This document shows positions 41,332 to 49,112 of a stretch of 64,000 nucleotides of DNA, one piece after another (positions within the stretch are counted from its first letter, which is position 1; each line of letters starts with the position of its first letter). The notes under the pieces were generated by a model, which was not told the DNA's origin, did no database searches, and was given only the letters and a program-made list of their open reading frames with translations. A program made the position numbers and the translations under genes. The stretch is from Treponema maltophilum ATCC 51939. Lineage in GTDB: Bacteria > Spirochaetota > Spirochaetia > Treponematales > Treponemataceae. The stretch lies in assembly GCF_000413055.1 (NCBI RefSeq), contig NZ_KE332518.1, positions 2,171,583 to 2,235,582 on the forward strand, in the 5' to 3' direction.

Positions 41332-42557
41332 AAGCTTTCTCCTCCGAAAACGGCCGCCAAAACTTTGGCGTCCTGCATAAGATTTTTTATTTTGCAATAT
41401 TCGTTCGGCTGGTGCGCCATTTCGTCCAGCGTACTCCAAACGGCGGCGTTGTAGCCTTTTATGCGCAGGTAGCCGCCGACCGTTCCGCCGCCGATGCCGA
41501 TCGGGCGGGCTTTTTTGCCCGTAACTTTTTTGATCGCAGCGCTCAATTCTTTTACGACCGGCGAATCGACCGGTGTTGCGGGCGACTGCACCGCCTGCTC
41601 TTCGCCGAATTTGATTTTTACGCCGTATACCTTTTCGATTTTATCCATGCGCTTGCGGGCTTCGGCGCGCACGTCGTCGAGCGTGTAGCAGGGCAAAATG
41701 CGGCAGTCCATGTAAAACACGTCTTCGCCGGGAATCGTGTTGATGTTCGGCACGTTCGCCTCTTTTTTTGTCGGCTGGAATGTTGAATAGGGCGGATCGA
41801 AGAGTTTATCGCGCTTTTTAAAGAACTTTTCCAAAGCGTTAAGCTCCATCGCCAAAGCCGACGCGGCCAAAAAAGCGTTTTTTCCCAAATGCGGCATGGA
41901 TCCGTGCGCCTGCTTTCCGCGGATGCGTATTTTCATCCACAAAAGATTTTTTTCGGCTATTTCGATCGTTTCACCTTTTGAATCTCCGCCGTCGGGAATG
42001 ATGATAAGATCCTGTTTGCGGAACAGTTTATGTTTTTTCAAAAGATACTGTATGCCGTATACCGAACCGACTTCTTCATCGGCCGCGAACAAAAGCTTTA
42101 CCGTATATTCGGGCACAATGCCGTTTTTTACATACGCGAGCGCGGCAAACACGCCGCTGCACAAGCCCTGCTGGTCGTCTTCGACGCCGCGCCCGAACAG
42201 CTTTCCGTCTTTCTCGTACACCTTCCACGGATCGGCCGACCACAGCGAAATCTCGCCGACGGGCACAACGTCCAAGTGGGCGATAACCCATATGCTGCGC
42301 TTGTCGCTTTTGCCCTGTATCGTCGCCACGAGGTTCGGCCGTATGCCCGATTTTACGCGGCCGTCGGGAGCGTCGAAACGCGCCAAATCCGTAATGCCTT
42401 CTTTTTTAAGCCATTGCTCAAGGGCAATACATTTTTCGAGCTCGCCTTCTCCGCCGCTTTCGGGCGCGAGGGCCGGATGTGAAGTTAAAAGCGTTTCCAA
42501 ATCGACAATCGCTTTTTTTTGGGAATCGATCCAATCGGTAAGCTGTTTTAAACTCAT
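41328..42557 (-). CDS. M20-family metallo-dipeptidase
   Basis: A 409-aa ArgE/DapE/CPG2-type hydrolase. WVIAHLDVVPVG, LFGRGVEDDQQG and LLFAADEEVGS give the dizinc ligands and the catalytic Glu; DEMAHQPNEY near the C-terminus supplies the last His and Glu. The dimerisation domain lies at ~205-320. It probably cleaves dipeptides or acylated amino acids in the cytoplasm. Its ATG overlaps the galE stop and its stop overlaps the LpoB-like start, so three different functions are translated in a chain. Confidence 0.85.
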   Translation of the reverse strand: MSLKQLTDWIDSQKKAIVDLETLLTSHPALAPESGGEGELEKCIALEQWLKKEGITDLARFDAPDGRVKSGIRPNLVATIQGKSDKRSIWVIAHLDVVPVGEISLWSADPWKVYEKDGKLFGRGVEDDQQGLCSGVFAALAYVKNGIVPEYTVKLLFAADEEVGSVYGIQYLLKKHKLFRKQDLIIIPDGGDSKGETIEIAEKNLLWMKIRIRGKQAHGSMPHLGKNAFLAASALAMELNALEKFFKKRDKLFDPPYSTFQPTKKEANVPNINTIPGEDVFYMDCRILPCYTLDDVRAEARKRMDKIEKVYGVKIKFGEEQAVQSPATPVDSPVVKELSAAIKKVTGKKARPIGIGGGTVGGYLRIKGYNAAVWSTLDEMAHQPNEYCKIKNLMQDAKVLAAVFGGESL

Positions 42558-43531
42558 TTTTCACCTCTGTTTTTATACACGGCCCAGGTCGAGCCGATCA
42601 GTGTATCGACATCCGAATGTTCGGCCTTCCAGCCCAGTTTTTCGCGGGCATAAGCCGAGGTTGCATACAAGCAGGCGGGATCCCCGGCTCTGCGTCCGAC
42701 AAATTTTGCGGGAATAGGCTTTCCGGTAATGCGCCGTGCGGCTTCGAGCATTTCCAAAACCGAAACGCCCTTTTCGCTTCCCAAGTTGACGGTAAGGCTT
42801 TCGTTGTGCTTTGCAATGTATTCGAGCGCCTGTACGTGCGCAACCGCCAAATCTTTTACGTGAACGTAATCGCGTATACAGGTTCCGTCCTTCGTATCGT
42901 AGTCGGTGCCGAAGACTTGTAGCTCTTTACGCATGCCGCATGCGGTTTCCATAATCACCGGCAGCAGGTTTGCGGGATTTTGCTCAAGACCGGTAATAAT
43001 ACCGTCGGGATCGTAGCCTGCGGCGTTAAAATAACGCAGGGCCGCAAACTTTAAGCCTTTTAAAGTATCGTACCACTGCATATACCGTTCGATGTCGAGC
43101 TTGGTAAAACCGTAAAAGTTTTCCGGATTTTTCGGATGTTTTTCGTCCATAGGAAGATATTCGGGCGAACCGAACACGGCCGCCGAAGACGAAAAAACCA
43201 TGTATTTGCAGTTGTGCGCGATTGCCGAATTGATAATATTCAACGAACCGGTAATATTGTTTTCCGCGTATTTTTCCGGTTTGAGCATGGACTCGCCGGC
43301 CGCTTTAAAAGCCGCCAAATGAATAAAAGCGTCGAATCCCCGCACAAAGGCGGCGTCAAGATTTTCTTTATACAAAATATCGCCGGCAATAAAACCGTTT
43401 TCTTTAAACAGGTTTTGCAAAAGCCCGGACGACAAATTGTCGAATACGGTAACCTTATGCCCCGCCGCCATGAGTTCCTTTACCACATGGCTTCCGATGT
43501 AGCCCGCGCCGCCTATAACCAATACGTTCAT
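42554..43531 (-). CDS. galE: UDP-glucose 4-epimerase
   Basis: GalE interconverts UDP-glucose and UDP-galactose with bound NAD+. GGAGYIGSH is the nucleotide-binding motif, SSSAAVFG carries the catalytic Ser, and YGFTKLDIERYM the Tyr-x3-Lys. ALRYFNAAGYDPDG and the C-terminal RAGDPACLYA are typical of GalE. ATG 43531 (MNVLVIGG) has GGAGG five bases upstream; the longer frame from 43579 begins within the promoter. It heads the operon that continues through the M20 peptidase and three lipoproteins. UDP-GlcNAc could also be a substrate. Confidence 0.92.
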   Translation of the reverse strand: MNVLVIGGAGYIGSHVVKELMAAGHKVTVFDNLSSGLLQNLFKENGFIAGDILYKENLDAAFVRGFDAFIHLAAFKAAGESMLKPEKYAENNITGSLNIINSAIAHNCKYMVFSSSAAVFGSPEYLPMDEKHPKNPENFYGFTKLDIERYMQWYDTLKGLKFAALRYFNAAGYDPDGIITGLEQNPANLLPVIMETACGMRKELQVFGTDYDTKDGTCIRDYVHVKDLAVAHVQALEYIAKHNESLTVNLGSEKGVSVLEMLEAARRITGKPIPAKFVGRRAGDPACLYATSAYAREKLGWKAEHSDVDTLIGSTWAVYKNRGEK

Positions 43532-43550
43532 ATATCCTCCGAATATAAAA

Positions 43551-43579
43551 AGTATAGCCGAAAGGAAAAAAAACTGCAA
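43551..43579 (-). promoter_or_regulatory. Predicted promoter of the galE operon
   Basis: Minus-strand TTGCAG (43574-43579) and TATACT (43551-43556) with 17 bp spacing, followed by a ~12-base leader with a GGAGG site. Confidence 0.65.
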
Positions 43580-43628
43580 TGTTTTATCGGCAAGGCACGG
43601 GGATTCAGTCTGACCCGAAGGCGGACTT

Positions 43629-44150
43629 TTATTTTACTCCGGCTTTTAAGCGTTCGACGGGAATGCGCTCGGGATACTTGCCTTCGGTAAGGATCTCGGT
43701 TAAATACTTATTGTCCAAAATCATATCGTCGCGGATAAGCTGCCAGTTGCATTTTTTACGAAAGATGATTTTGAACAGCAAAAAATTCATAATCGGCCCG
43801 ATGACGGGCGTCGTTATGCCGAAGGATTCCGTGTGCGAAAAGCGGCAGCCGGCTTTTGTCCGCGTTCCTTCAAAGGTGATAAAAGCGGTTCCCTTGTCGC
43901 TTTTAAATACGAAGCGAAAATGATTATCGTCGCGTTCGCTCGTTACGATGGTACCGGTTACGTCGTAGTCGAGTCCCATAACGATTTCGTAAAAGCGGAC
44001 CTTACTGCCCGCATGTACGTTCCCGTCGTACAGTTCGCATTCCAAATGGTAGGGACTCCACTTGACGAATTCCTCTTCAAAATTGTCGGCCCATGCGCAC
44101 AGTTTTTCAAACGGCGCGCTAATGTCAACCTGTTCATGCAAAGTTATCAT
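43629..44150 (-). CDS. SRPBCC-superfamily protein
   Basis: A 173-aa START/Bet v1-like protein. LHEQVDISAPFEKLCAWADN is the characteristic first strand and helix, followed by beta strands including GSKVRFYEIVMGLDYDVTGTI and HFRFVFKSDKGTAFITFEG, and a long C-terminal helix. Such domains bind hydrophobic ligands. ATG 44150 has GGAGG eight bases upstream and overlaps the end of the tetR gene by 17 bases, so the regulator and this protein are co-expressed. The ligand of the pair is unknown. Confidence 0.8.
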   Translation of the reverse strand: MITLHEQVDISAPFEKLCAWADNFEEEFVKWSPYHLECELYDGNVHAGSKVRFYEIVMGLDYDVTGTIVTSERDDNHFRFVFKSDKGTAFITFEGTRTKAGCRFSHTESFGITTPVIGPIMNFLLFKIIFRKKCNWQLIRDDMILDNKYLTEILTEGKYPERIPVERLKAGVK

Positions 44151-44784
44151 ACACCATCCTCCTGTATTTTTCTTTTTGTGCAGCCGGCGCATTCAAAACA
44201 CCGGCGCAAAAGTCAATCATGCAGTCCATAAGTTTTCGGGCGCTGCCCTCTTTTTTTTCGTGAACATAGCCGAAATCGTACATCATTTCTCCGATGCCGC
44301 CGGCAATAAAAACGGCCGTTTTGTGAACCGTTTCGGCGTCGGCTTTGTACCAATCCAGTGACCGGATAAAGAGTTCCCATACTTCAACGAATTTTTGCGT
44401 CAGTTCTTCTTTCAGTTTTAAAGCGTACAAAAGATTGTCCGGCGAAGCGGCGGCTTCTTTTCCGTGCGCGTCGGCTTTTACCGTTTTTAAAAACAGCGCC
44501 GTTACTTGCGCCATAAGAGATTGCGCATCGTCTTTGTACGTGTCGATTGTATCCTGCACGGATTTTACATAGCGCTCGGAATAGCGGCGCAAAACGGCTC
44601 GATAAATTGCTTCTTTTGATTCAAAATAATAATAAAAAACGCTCGGCGAAGACGTCCGGTCGTTTGCCTCATCCAAAATATCCCGTACCGAAGTATTCGT
44701 ATAGCCTTTTGAAAAAAACAGCGTTGTCGCCGCATCGATCAATTGATTTTTCCGGCTCTCTCTTTCTTCGTTTTTATCGGACAT
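44134..44784 (-). CDS. TetR/AcrR-family regulator of the SRPBCC gene
   Basis: The first ~60 residues form a TetR helix-turn-helix (LIDAATTLFFSKGYTNTSVRDIL, then SPSVFYYYFESKEAIYRAV); the remainder is a helical ligand domain with an extended loop near 125. It is 216 aa. GGAAGGG precedes the ATG by three bases. Two palindromes at its promoter point to autoregulation. Together with the downstream SRPBCC gene it forms a small ligand-responsive operon. Confidence 0.87.
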   Translation of the reverse strand: MSDKNEERESRKNQLIDAATTLFFSKGYTNTSVRDILDEANDRTSSPSVFYYYFESKEAIYRAVLRRYSERYVKSVQDTIDTYKDDAQSLMAQVTALFLKTVKADAHGKEAAASPDNLLYALKLKEELTQKFVEVWELFIRSLDWYKADAETVHKTAVFIAGGIGEMMYDFGYVHEKKEGSARKLMDCMIDFCAGVLNAPAAQKEKYRRMVYDNFA

Positions 44785-44796
44785 GTGCCCTTCCCG

Positions 44797-44821
44797 TTTT
44801 GTAGAATATCATTCTACAAAA
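44797..44821. promoter_or_regulatory. TetR operator 1 (perfect palindrome)
   Basis: Arms TTTTGTAGAAT (44797-44807) and ATTCTACAAAA (44811-44821) are perfect inverted repeats around three bases. The site lies immediately downstream of the -10 element of the tetR promoter, covering the transcription start. Confidence 0.7.
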
Positions 44822-44822
44822 C

Positions 44823-44851
44823 ATTATAGAATACTGTTCTACAAAATGCAA
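44823..44851 (-). promoter_or_regulatory. Promoter of the tetR-SRPBCC operon
   Basis: Minus-strand TTGCAT (44846-44851) and TATAAT (44823-44828) have 17 bp spacing. Both operators overlap or adjoin it. Confidence 0.7.
44827..44841. promoter_or_regulatory. TetR operator 2
   Basis: TAGAA (44827-44831) and TTCTA (44837-44841) repeat the core of operator 1 with a 5-bp spacer, followed by the same CAAAA. It fills the space between the -35 and -10 elements. Its centre is 25 bp from that of operator 1. Confidence 0.55.
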
Positions 44852-44903
44852 GGGGTTAAGATGCAAAGCGATTGAAGAACCGTAAAAGACCCGTTTTCTT
44901 AAT

Positions 44904-45503
44904 TCAGTTTTTCCGCGTGCGCTTTACGGGCTGCGCCGCAAAGCCGAATACGCTTGCGCACAAGCCGCCGGCAATCTGGATAAGAGGAGCCGCATACGCC
45001 GTATCGATAACGACAAATAAACATCCCGCGAGGTATAAAACAAACAGCAATACGTGCGTCAGTGCGATTGTCTGTGCACGCACGTTTGCAAAGGTGCCGA
45101 GCACGAGCAGCAAAAACACGATTCCGTCGGCGCCGCAAAGCGAAGCGGTAAAGAAGACGGTATTCAGCACGCCCGTACTAAAAGCGCATACGGCCGTCAT
45201 AAACAGCAAAAAGGCGCTGCCGTACCGCTCTTCCGCATCGGGACCGAGCAGCAGTATAAAGGCGGCCGCTGCGGTAAAATGCGTCCAATCGCGGTGGCCG
45301 AAAACATGAATAAACAAGCGCAGGTAATCGAGCGGCCTTTTCCAGTCGAACGGAGAAACTCCGTTTTGCTTTGTCGGCGCGCAAAAAAGCGCGGCGATAC
45401 CCTCGGCGGGAAAAAACCGGGCGGCAAATAAAACGGCCATGCATATTAAAATAAAACTTACGCTTAAGGGCGCGTCGTTAAAAAAGCGGACTCTTTTTGT
45501 CAT
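44904..45503 (-). CDS. Rhomboid-like membrane protein lacking catalytic residues
   Basis: A 199-aa polytopic protein with rhomboid features: HVFGHRDWTHFTAAAAFILLLGPDAEERYG in pieces at ~66-95 matches the loop 1/TM2 region and is followed by four further hydrophobic segments. The active site is altered. The GASG serine motif reads GADG (124-127), and the usual histidine of the last helix is replaced (IQIAGGLCASVFG, Gln176). The TM2 asparagine is also missing. It is therefore a predicted pseudoprotease. Its ATG is one base after the exoA stop. Confidence 0.72.
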   Translation of the reverse strand: MTKRVRFFNDAPLSVSFILICMAVLFAARFFPAEGIAALFCAPTKQNGVSPFDWKRPLDYLRLFIHVFGHRDWTHFTAAAAFILLLGPDAEERYGSAFLLFMTAVCAFSTGVLNTVFFTASLCGADGIVFLLLVLGTFANVRAQTIALTHVLLFVLYLAGCLFVVIDTAYAAPLIQIAGGLCASVFGFAAQPVKRTRKN

Positions 45504-45504
45504 A

Positions 45505-46275
45505 TTACAAATTGCCTGAAAGCGTCAGCGACACGGGGCAATGATCGGAACCGAACACCGTGCTTAAAATTGAAGAAGATTCAACCTGCGGCAAAAAGGC
45601 GTCGTTTACGCACTGATAGTCTATGCGCCAACCGATGTTTTTTTCGCGGGCGCGGAAGCGGTACGACCACCACGTATATTGATCCGGCTCGGTGCAAAAA
45701 TGACGGAAGGTATCCGCATAGCCGTTCGACGTAAACATGTCCATCCACGCCCGTTCTTCGGGCAAATAGCCGGGATTTTTTTCGTTGCTTTTGGGATTCG
45801 CCAAATCGATCGGTTTATGGGCAATGTTGTAATCGCCGCACAAAACGATATTGTATCCCTTTTCAACGAGGTTATTGCACAACGCGAATACGGCGGCACA
45901 GTAATCGAGTTTATAGCCCAAACGGGCGCCCGCATCCTGACTGTTCGGAAAGTATGCGCTTATGACGACTGTCGTGCCGAAAAAGGCGGCGATCGTGCGG
46001 CCTTCGCGGTCGAATTCATCTATACCCATAAAGACGACATTGTCGGGTTCTTTTTTCGTATACAAAGCGGTACCCGAATAGCCCGGTTTGACCGCGCTCG
46101 CCCAAAACGAACGGTACCCGTCCGGATTGCGCAGCGCTTCCGAAAGCTGACCGGGATTCGCTTTGGTTTCCTGAATGCACACCACGTCGGCACCGCAAGA
46201 GGAAAGCCAGCCTGTAAAATCCTTTTTTTCTACGGCGCGTATGCCGTTTACATTCCACGAAATAATACGAGACAT
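45505..46275 (-). CDS. exoA: Exodeoxyribonuclease III / AP endonuclease
   Basis: A 256-aa EEP-fold nuclease that removes abasic sites in base-excision repair. Diagnostic motifs are SWNVNGIRA, CIQETKA with the metal-binding Glu, VLCGDYNIAH with the Asp/Asn pair, and GSDHCPVS with the catalytic Asp-His at the C-terminus. The start codon overlaps the stop of the upstream adenosine deaminase family gene by one base (TGATG). Confidence 0.94.
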   Translation of the reverse strand: MSRIISWNVNGIRAVEKKDFTGWLSSCGADVVCIQETKANPGQLSEALRNPDGYRSFWASAVKPGYSGTALYTKKEPDNVVFMGIDEFDREGRTIAAFFGTTVVISAYFPNSQDAGARLGYKLDYCAAVFALCNNLVEKGYNIVLCGDYNIAHKPIDLANPKSNEKNPGYLPEERAWMDMFTSNGYADTFRHFCTEPDQYTWWSYRFRAREKNIGWRIDYQCVNDAFLPQVESSSILSTVFGSDHCPVSLTLSGNL

Positions 46276-47183
46276 CAGCCCGCCGCGCTTTTATCCAGGA
46301 TATCGAAAACCTGTTTTTCGGTGAGCGTGCCGGCATTAATCAAATCGACGCATTCTTCACTGACGCTTTTATTAAAAAAGAGCAAATCGTCGGTATTGAT
46401 GGTTACGTCTATGCCGTTTTCATATAAAATTTTTATCGGATGTTCTTCAAGAGAAGGAACGGCGCCCAGCATAACATTGCTCGCCGGACACACATGCAAA
46501 CGAATTTTTTCGTCGCGCAAAAACTTCATAACGTTTTTATCGGATGCAGCCCCGATACCGTGCTGAATTTCGTCCAATTCAAAAAACTGCACAAAGCGCT
46601 TAACCGACTTCGCATCGGAAAATTCACCCACGTGGGCCTTTTTCTTAATGCCGAGTTTTCCCGCCAAAATATAGATGGGTTTAAAATCTTCTATGCCGTC
46701 TTCAACTTCGGGCCCGTACAAATCGATGCTTTTAAAAACCTTGCTTTCCAAACATTCGGGCGCCCAACGCCGTGTAAGCGAATTGTCGAAGGTTTTGCCC
46801 ATTCCGAGTTCGGGGCGGAAATCTATTTTATTTTTGAATTTTTCATGCACGCGTTTTACCATGTCGATAAAGCGCGTTATGCTTTCGCCGCAGTGATGAA
46901 TAAAGCTTATATCGATACTGCCTTCCAAAATCGTTACGCCGTCGGCAACCGAGTCCTGTATCGACAAAGTAAGCAAGTCCTGTACGTCCTTTTCGGTAAC
47001 GCAGCGAGGGCGCGTGTATTCCGAAATAACGGTATGCATGTCGTCCAAACCGTTAAAATGACGCGGAAAGTTAGGTATATAAAACCCCGCCCACGGAATA
47101 TACGATGCATACCGCATTCCCAGATTAAGATGGTTATGTGCATCCATCTTAGGCCGGACTTTAAATTCTGCTACAGAAGTCAT
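46275..47183 (-). CDS. Adenosine deaminase family protein
   Basis: A 302-aa amidohydrolase. DAHNHL is the HxH metal motif, KKAHVGE carries the third His and catalytic Glu, EIQHGIGA the substrate-contacting His, and INTDD the final metal Asp pair. This predicts deamination of adenosine or a related purine in the cytoplasm. It is ~30 residues shorter than classical Add and begins MTSVAEFKVRPK. GGAGA precedes the ATG by seven bases. It is first in an operon with exoA and the rhomboid-like gene; a TATAAT lies ~50 bases upstream on the same strand. Confidence 0.8.
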   Translation of the reverse strand: MTSVAEFKVRPKMDAHNHLNLGMRYASYIPWAGFYIPNFPRHFNGLDDMHTVISEYTRPRCVTEKDVQDLLTLSIQDSVADGVTILEGSIDISFIHHCGESITRFIDMVKRVHEKFKNKIDFRPELGMGKTFDNSLTRRWAPECLESKVFKSIDLYGPEVEDGIEDFKPIYILAGKLGIKKKAHVGEFSDAKSVKRFVQFFELDEIQHGIGAASDKNVMKFLRDEKIRLHVCPASNVMLGAVPSLEEHPIKILYENGIDVTINTDDLLFFNKSVSEECVDLINAGTLTEKQVFDILDKSAAG

Positions 47184-47264
47184 GAATAGTTCTCCATACG
47201 GATTTTTTTCATTTCCTTATACGTAATATTATAATCCGATTATCGGCAAAAAACACGAAATTCA

Positions 47265-49061
47265 TCACTTTTTTGTAAGATTTTTCTCTATTTCGTCAAG
47301 CAACGCGGCAAAAATTCCGACGGCCGTTTCTATCGGTTCCGTTTTTTCCATATCGACTCCGGCCAAACGCAGCGTTTCGACGGGGTACAAAGTACCGCCC
47401 GATTTAAGGAATTTGAAATAATCGTCAAGTTCGGCCTTGCCGCCCTTTGTAACGCGCTGCGCAAGGGAAAGAGAGGCGGAGATACCGGTAGCGTATTTGT
47501 ATACGTAAAAAGCGCTGTAAAAATGCGGAATGCGCAGGCATTCAAGATCGCTTTCCGGCTCAAGAACCATATCGGGGCCGAAATAATCTTCCAGCAGCTT
47601 ACGGTATACGGCGCGGCAATAATCGGCGGCCAGCGGCGTTCCTTTTTCGACCGCTTCGTGAACTTTCAATTCGAATTCGGCAAACATGGTTTGGCGGAAA
47701 AGAGTGGCCAAAATGTCCGATGCGCGCGTGCAAAGCAAGTACAGCTTTTCGTCTTCTTTTTCGGTGTGCGCAAGCAAATATTGAAACAAAAGCTGTTCGT
47801 TAAACGTGGAGGCGACTTCGGCTTCGAATATCGTATACCCGTACTGCATAAACGGATTGTTGCGCGCCGAATACCACGAATGCATCGAATGTCCGCCTTC
47901 GTGCGCAAGGGTAAAGACGTCGCGTATAACGTCTTCTTTATAATTCATAAGAATGTACGGATAACCGGTATACGCGCCCGACGAAAAAGCGCCGCTTCTT
48001 TTGCCCTTGTTTTCGTAGCGGTCAACCCAACCGGAACGAAGGCCGGCGCACAACGTTTGCGTGTACTCGGTACCCAAGGGCGCGAGCGCTTCGCGCAAAA
48101 TATCGACGGCTTTGTCGTACGGTGTTATAAAGCGCACGCGTTTTGTAAGCGGCATGTATACGTCGTAGTGACGCAGTTCGGAAACACCGAGCGCTTTTTT
48201 TAAGATGGCGTAATAGCGGTGCAAAACGGGAAAGTGCGAGCGCACAACGGCGATAAGCGTTCTGTATACGTCTTCGCCGACCTTGTCGGGAAAAAGCGCG
48301 CGTTCAAGAGAGGATGCATAACCGCGCGCACGTGCCCTGTACACGTCCTGGTTGACGCTTCCGGCATACAGCGAAGCGATTGTATGTTTGTGAGAATCGA
48401 ACGCACGGTAAAACTGCGCATAGGCGGTTTTGCGTATGTCGCGGTTTTCGTTCAGCATAAAGGCCGACCACGACGCCTGACTTAAGGGGAGCTCGCCTTC
48501 GGGCGTTTGCACTTTGCCGAAATCCATATCGACATTCGTGAGCATGGAAAAAGCCGTCGAAGGCGTCTGCATGCTTTCGCTTTGCAGGGCAAAAAGCCGC
48601 TCTTCTTTTTCGCTTAAAATATATTTTTTTAAACGCAGTATCTTTTGTAGCCATACCGCAAAGTTTTTCGCTTCGTTTTTTGTAAGGCATTCGGCGATGG
48701 TCTTTTCCGGTACGGCCTGTATTTCGGGTATAAAAAAACTGATTTGCGCTTCTGCGGCGCTCGACGCCATCATATAGCGGCCCATTTTGTCCTGAGCGCT
48801 GCTGTCGCCTTCATCCTGGGCGGTCAGCAAGGACGCGTAGACGCCGACTTTTTCGGCGGTTTGCTCCATGCGCTCGTACAGTTTAAGCGTTTCGAGCAGA
48901 TTCTCCGCTACGCGGCCCTTAAACGAGGCCAGTTTTTCGGCGTATTGCGGTATTTGTTTTAAAGCTTCTTCCCATTCCCCGTACGTTTTAAACAGCGATT
49001 CGAGGTTCCATTTATCTTCCGCCTTTACCGCGGAACGCAAAGGTATATGCCGTTGATCCAT
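47265..49061 (-). CDS. pepF: Oligoendopeptidase F
   Basis: A 598-aa cytoplasmic M3 zinc peptidase that degrades oligopeptides. TLAHEGGHSMHSWYSARN contains HEGGH, and FEAEVASTFNEQLLF provides the third ligand Glu. N-terminal segments EDKWNLESLF and ASFKGRVAENLLETL are typical of the PepF helical domain. The ATG at 49061 is six bases after TATACT with no ribosome site. It is divergent from the MFS-HEAT gene; their promoters overlap. Confidence 0.92.
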   Translation of the reverse strand: MDQRHIPLRSAVKAEDKWNLESLFKTYGEWEEALKQIPQYAEKLASFKGRVAENLLETLKLYERMEQTAEKVGVYASLLTAQDEGDSSAQDKMGRYMMASSAAEAQISFFIPEIQAVPEKTIAECLTKNEAKNFAVWLQKILRLKKYILSEKEERLFALQSESMQTPSTAFSMLTNVDMDFGKVQTPEGELPLSQASWSAFMLNENRDIRKTAYAQFYRAFDSHKHTIASLYAGSVNQDVYRARARGYASSLERALFPDKVGEDVYRTLIAVVRSHFPVLHRYYAILKKALGVSELRHYDVYMPLTKRVRFITPYDKAVDILREALAPLGTEYTQTLCAGLRSGWVDRYENKGKRSGAFSSGAYTGYPYILMNYKEDVIRDVFTLAHEGGHSMHSWYSARNNPFMQYGYTIFEAEVASTFNEQLLFQYLLAHTEKEDEKLYLLCTRASDILATLFRQTMFAEFELKVHEAVEKGTPLAADYCRAVYRKLLEDYFGPDMVLEPESDLECLRIPHFYSAFYVYKYATGISASLSLAQRVTKGGKAELDDYFKFLKSGGTLYPVETLRLAGVDMEKTEPIETAVGIFAALLDEIEKNLTKK

Positions 49062-49067
49062 AAATCG

Positions 49068-49096
49068 AGTATAACAGATTGCAGTTTTTAATGCTA
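49068..49096 (-). promoter_or_regulatory. Predicted pepF promoter (leaderless type)
   Basis: A minus-strand TATACT (49068-49073) lies six bases before ATG 49061. The -35 at 17 bp spacing (TAGCAT) is poor, so confidence is lower than for the other leaderless promoters. Confidence 0.4.
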
Positions 49097-49107
49097 CGTG
49101 CTAAAGT
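49079..49107 (+). promoter_or_regulatory. Predicted promoter of the MFS-HEAT gene (leaderless type)
   Basis: TTGCAG at 49079-49084 and TAAAGT at 49102-49107, 17 bp apart, five bases before ATG 49113. It overlaps the divergent pepF promoter, so the two should compete for polymerase. Confidence 0.5.
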
Positions 49108-49112
49108 GAGCC

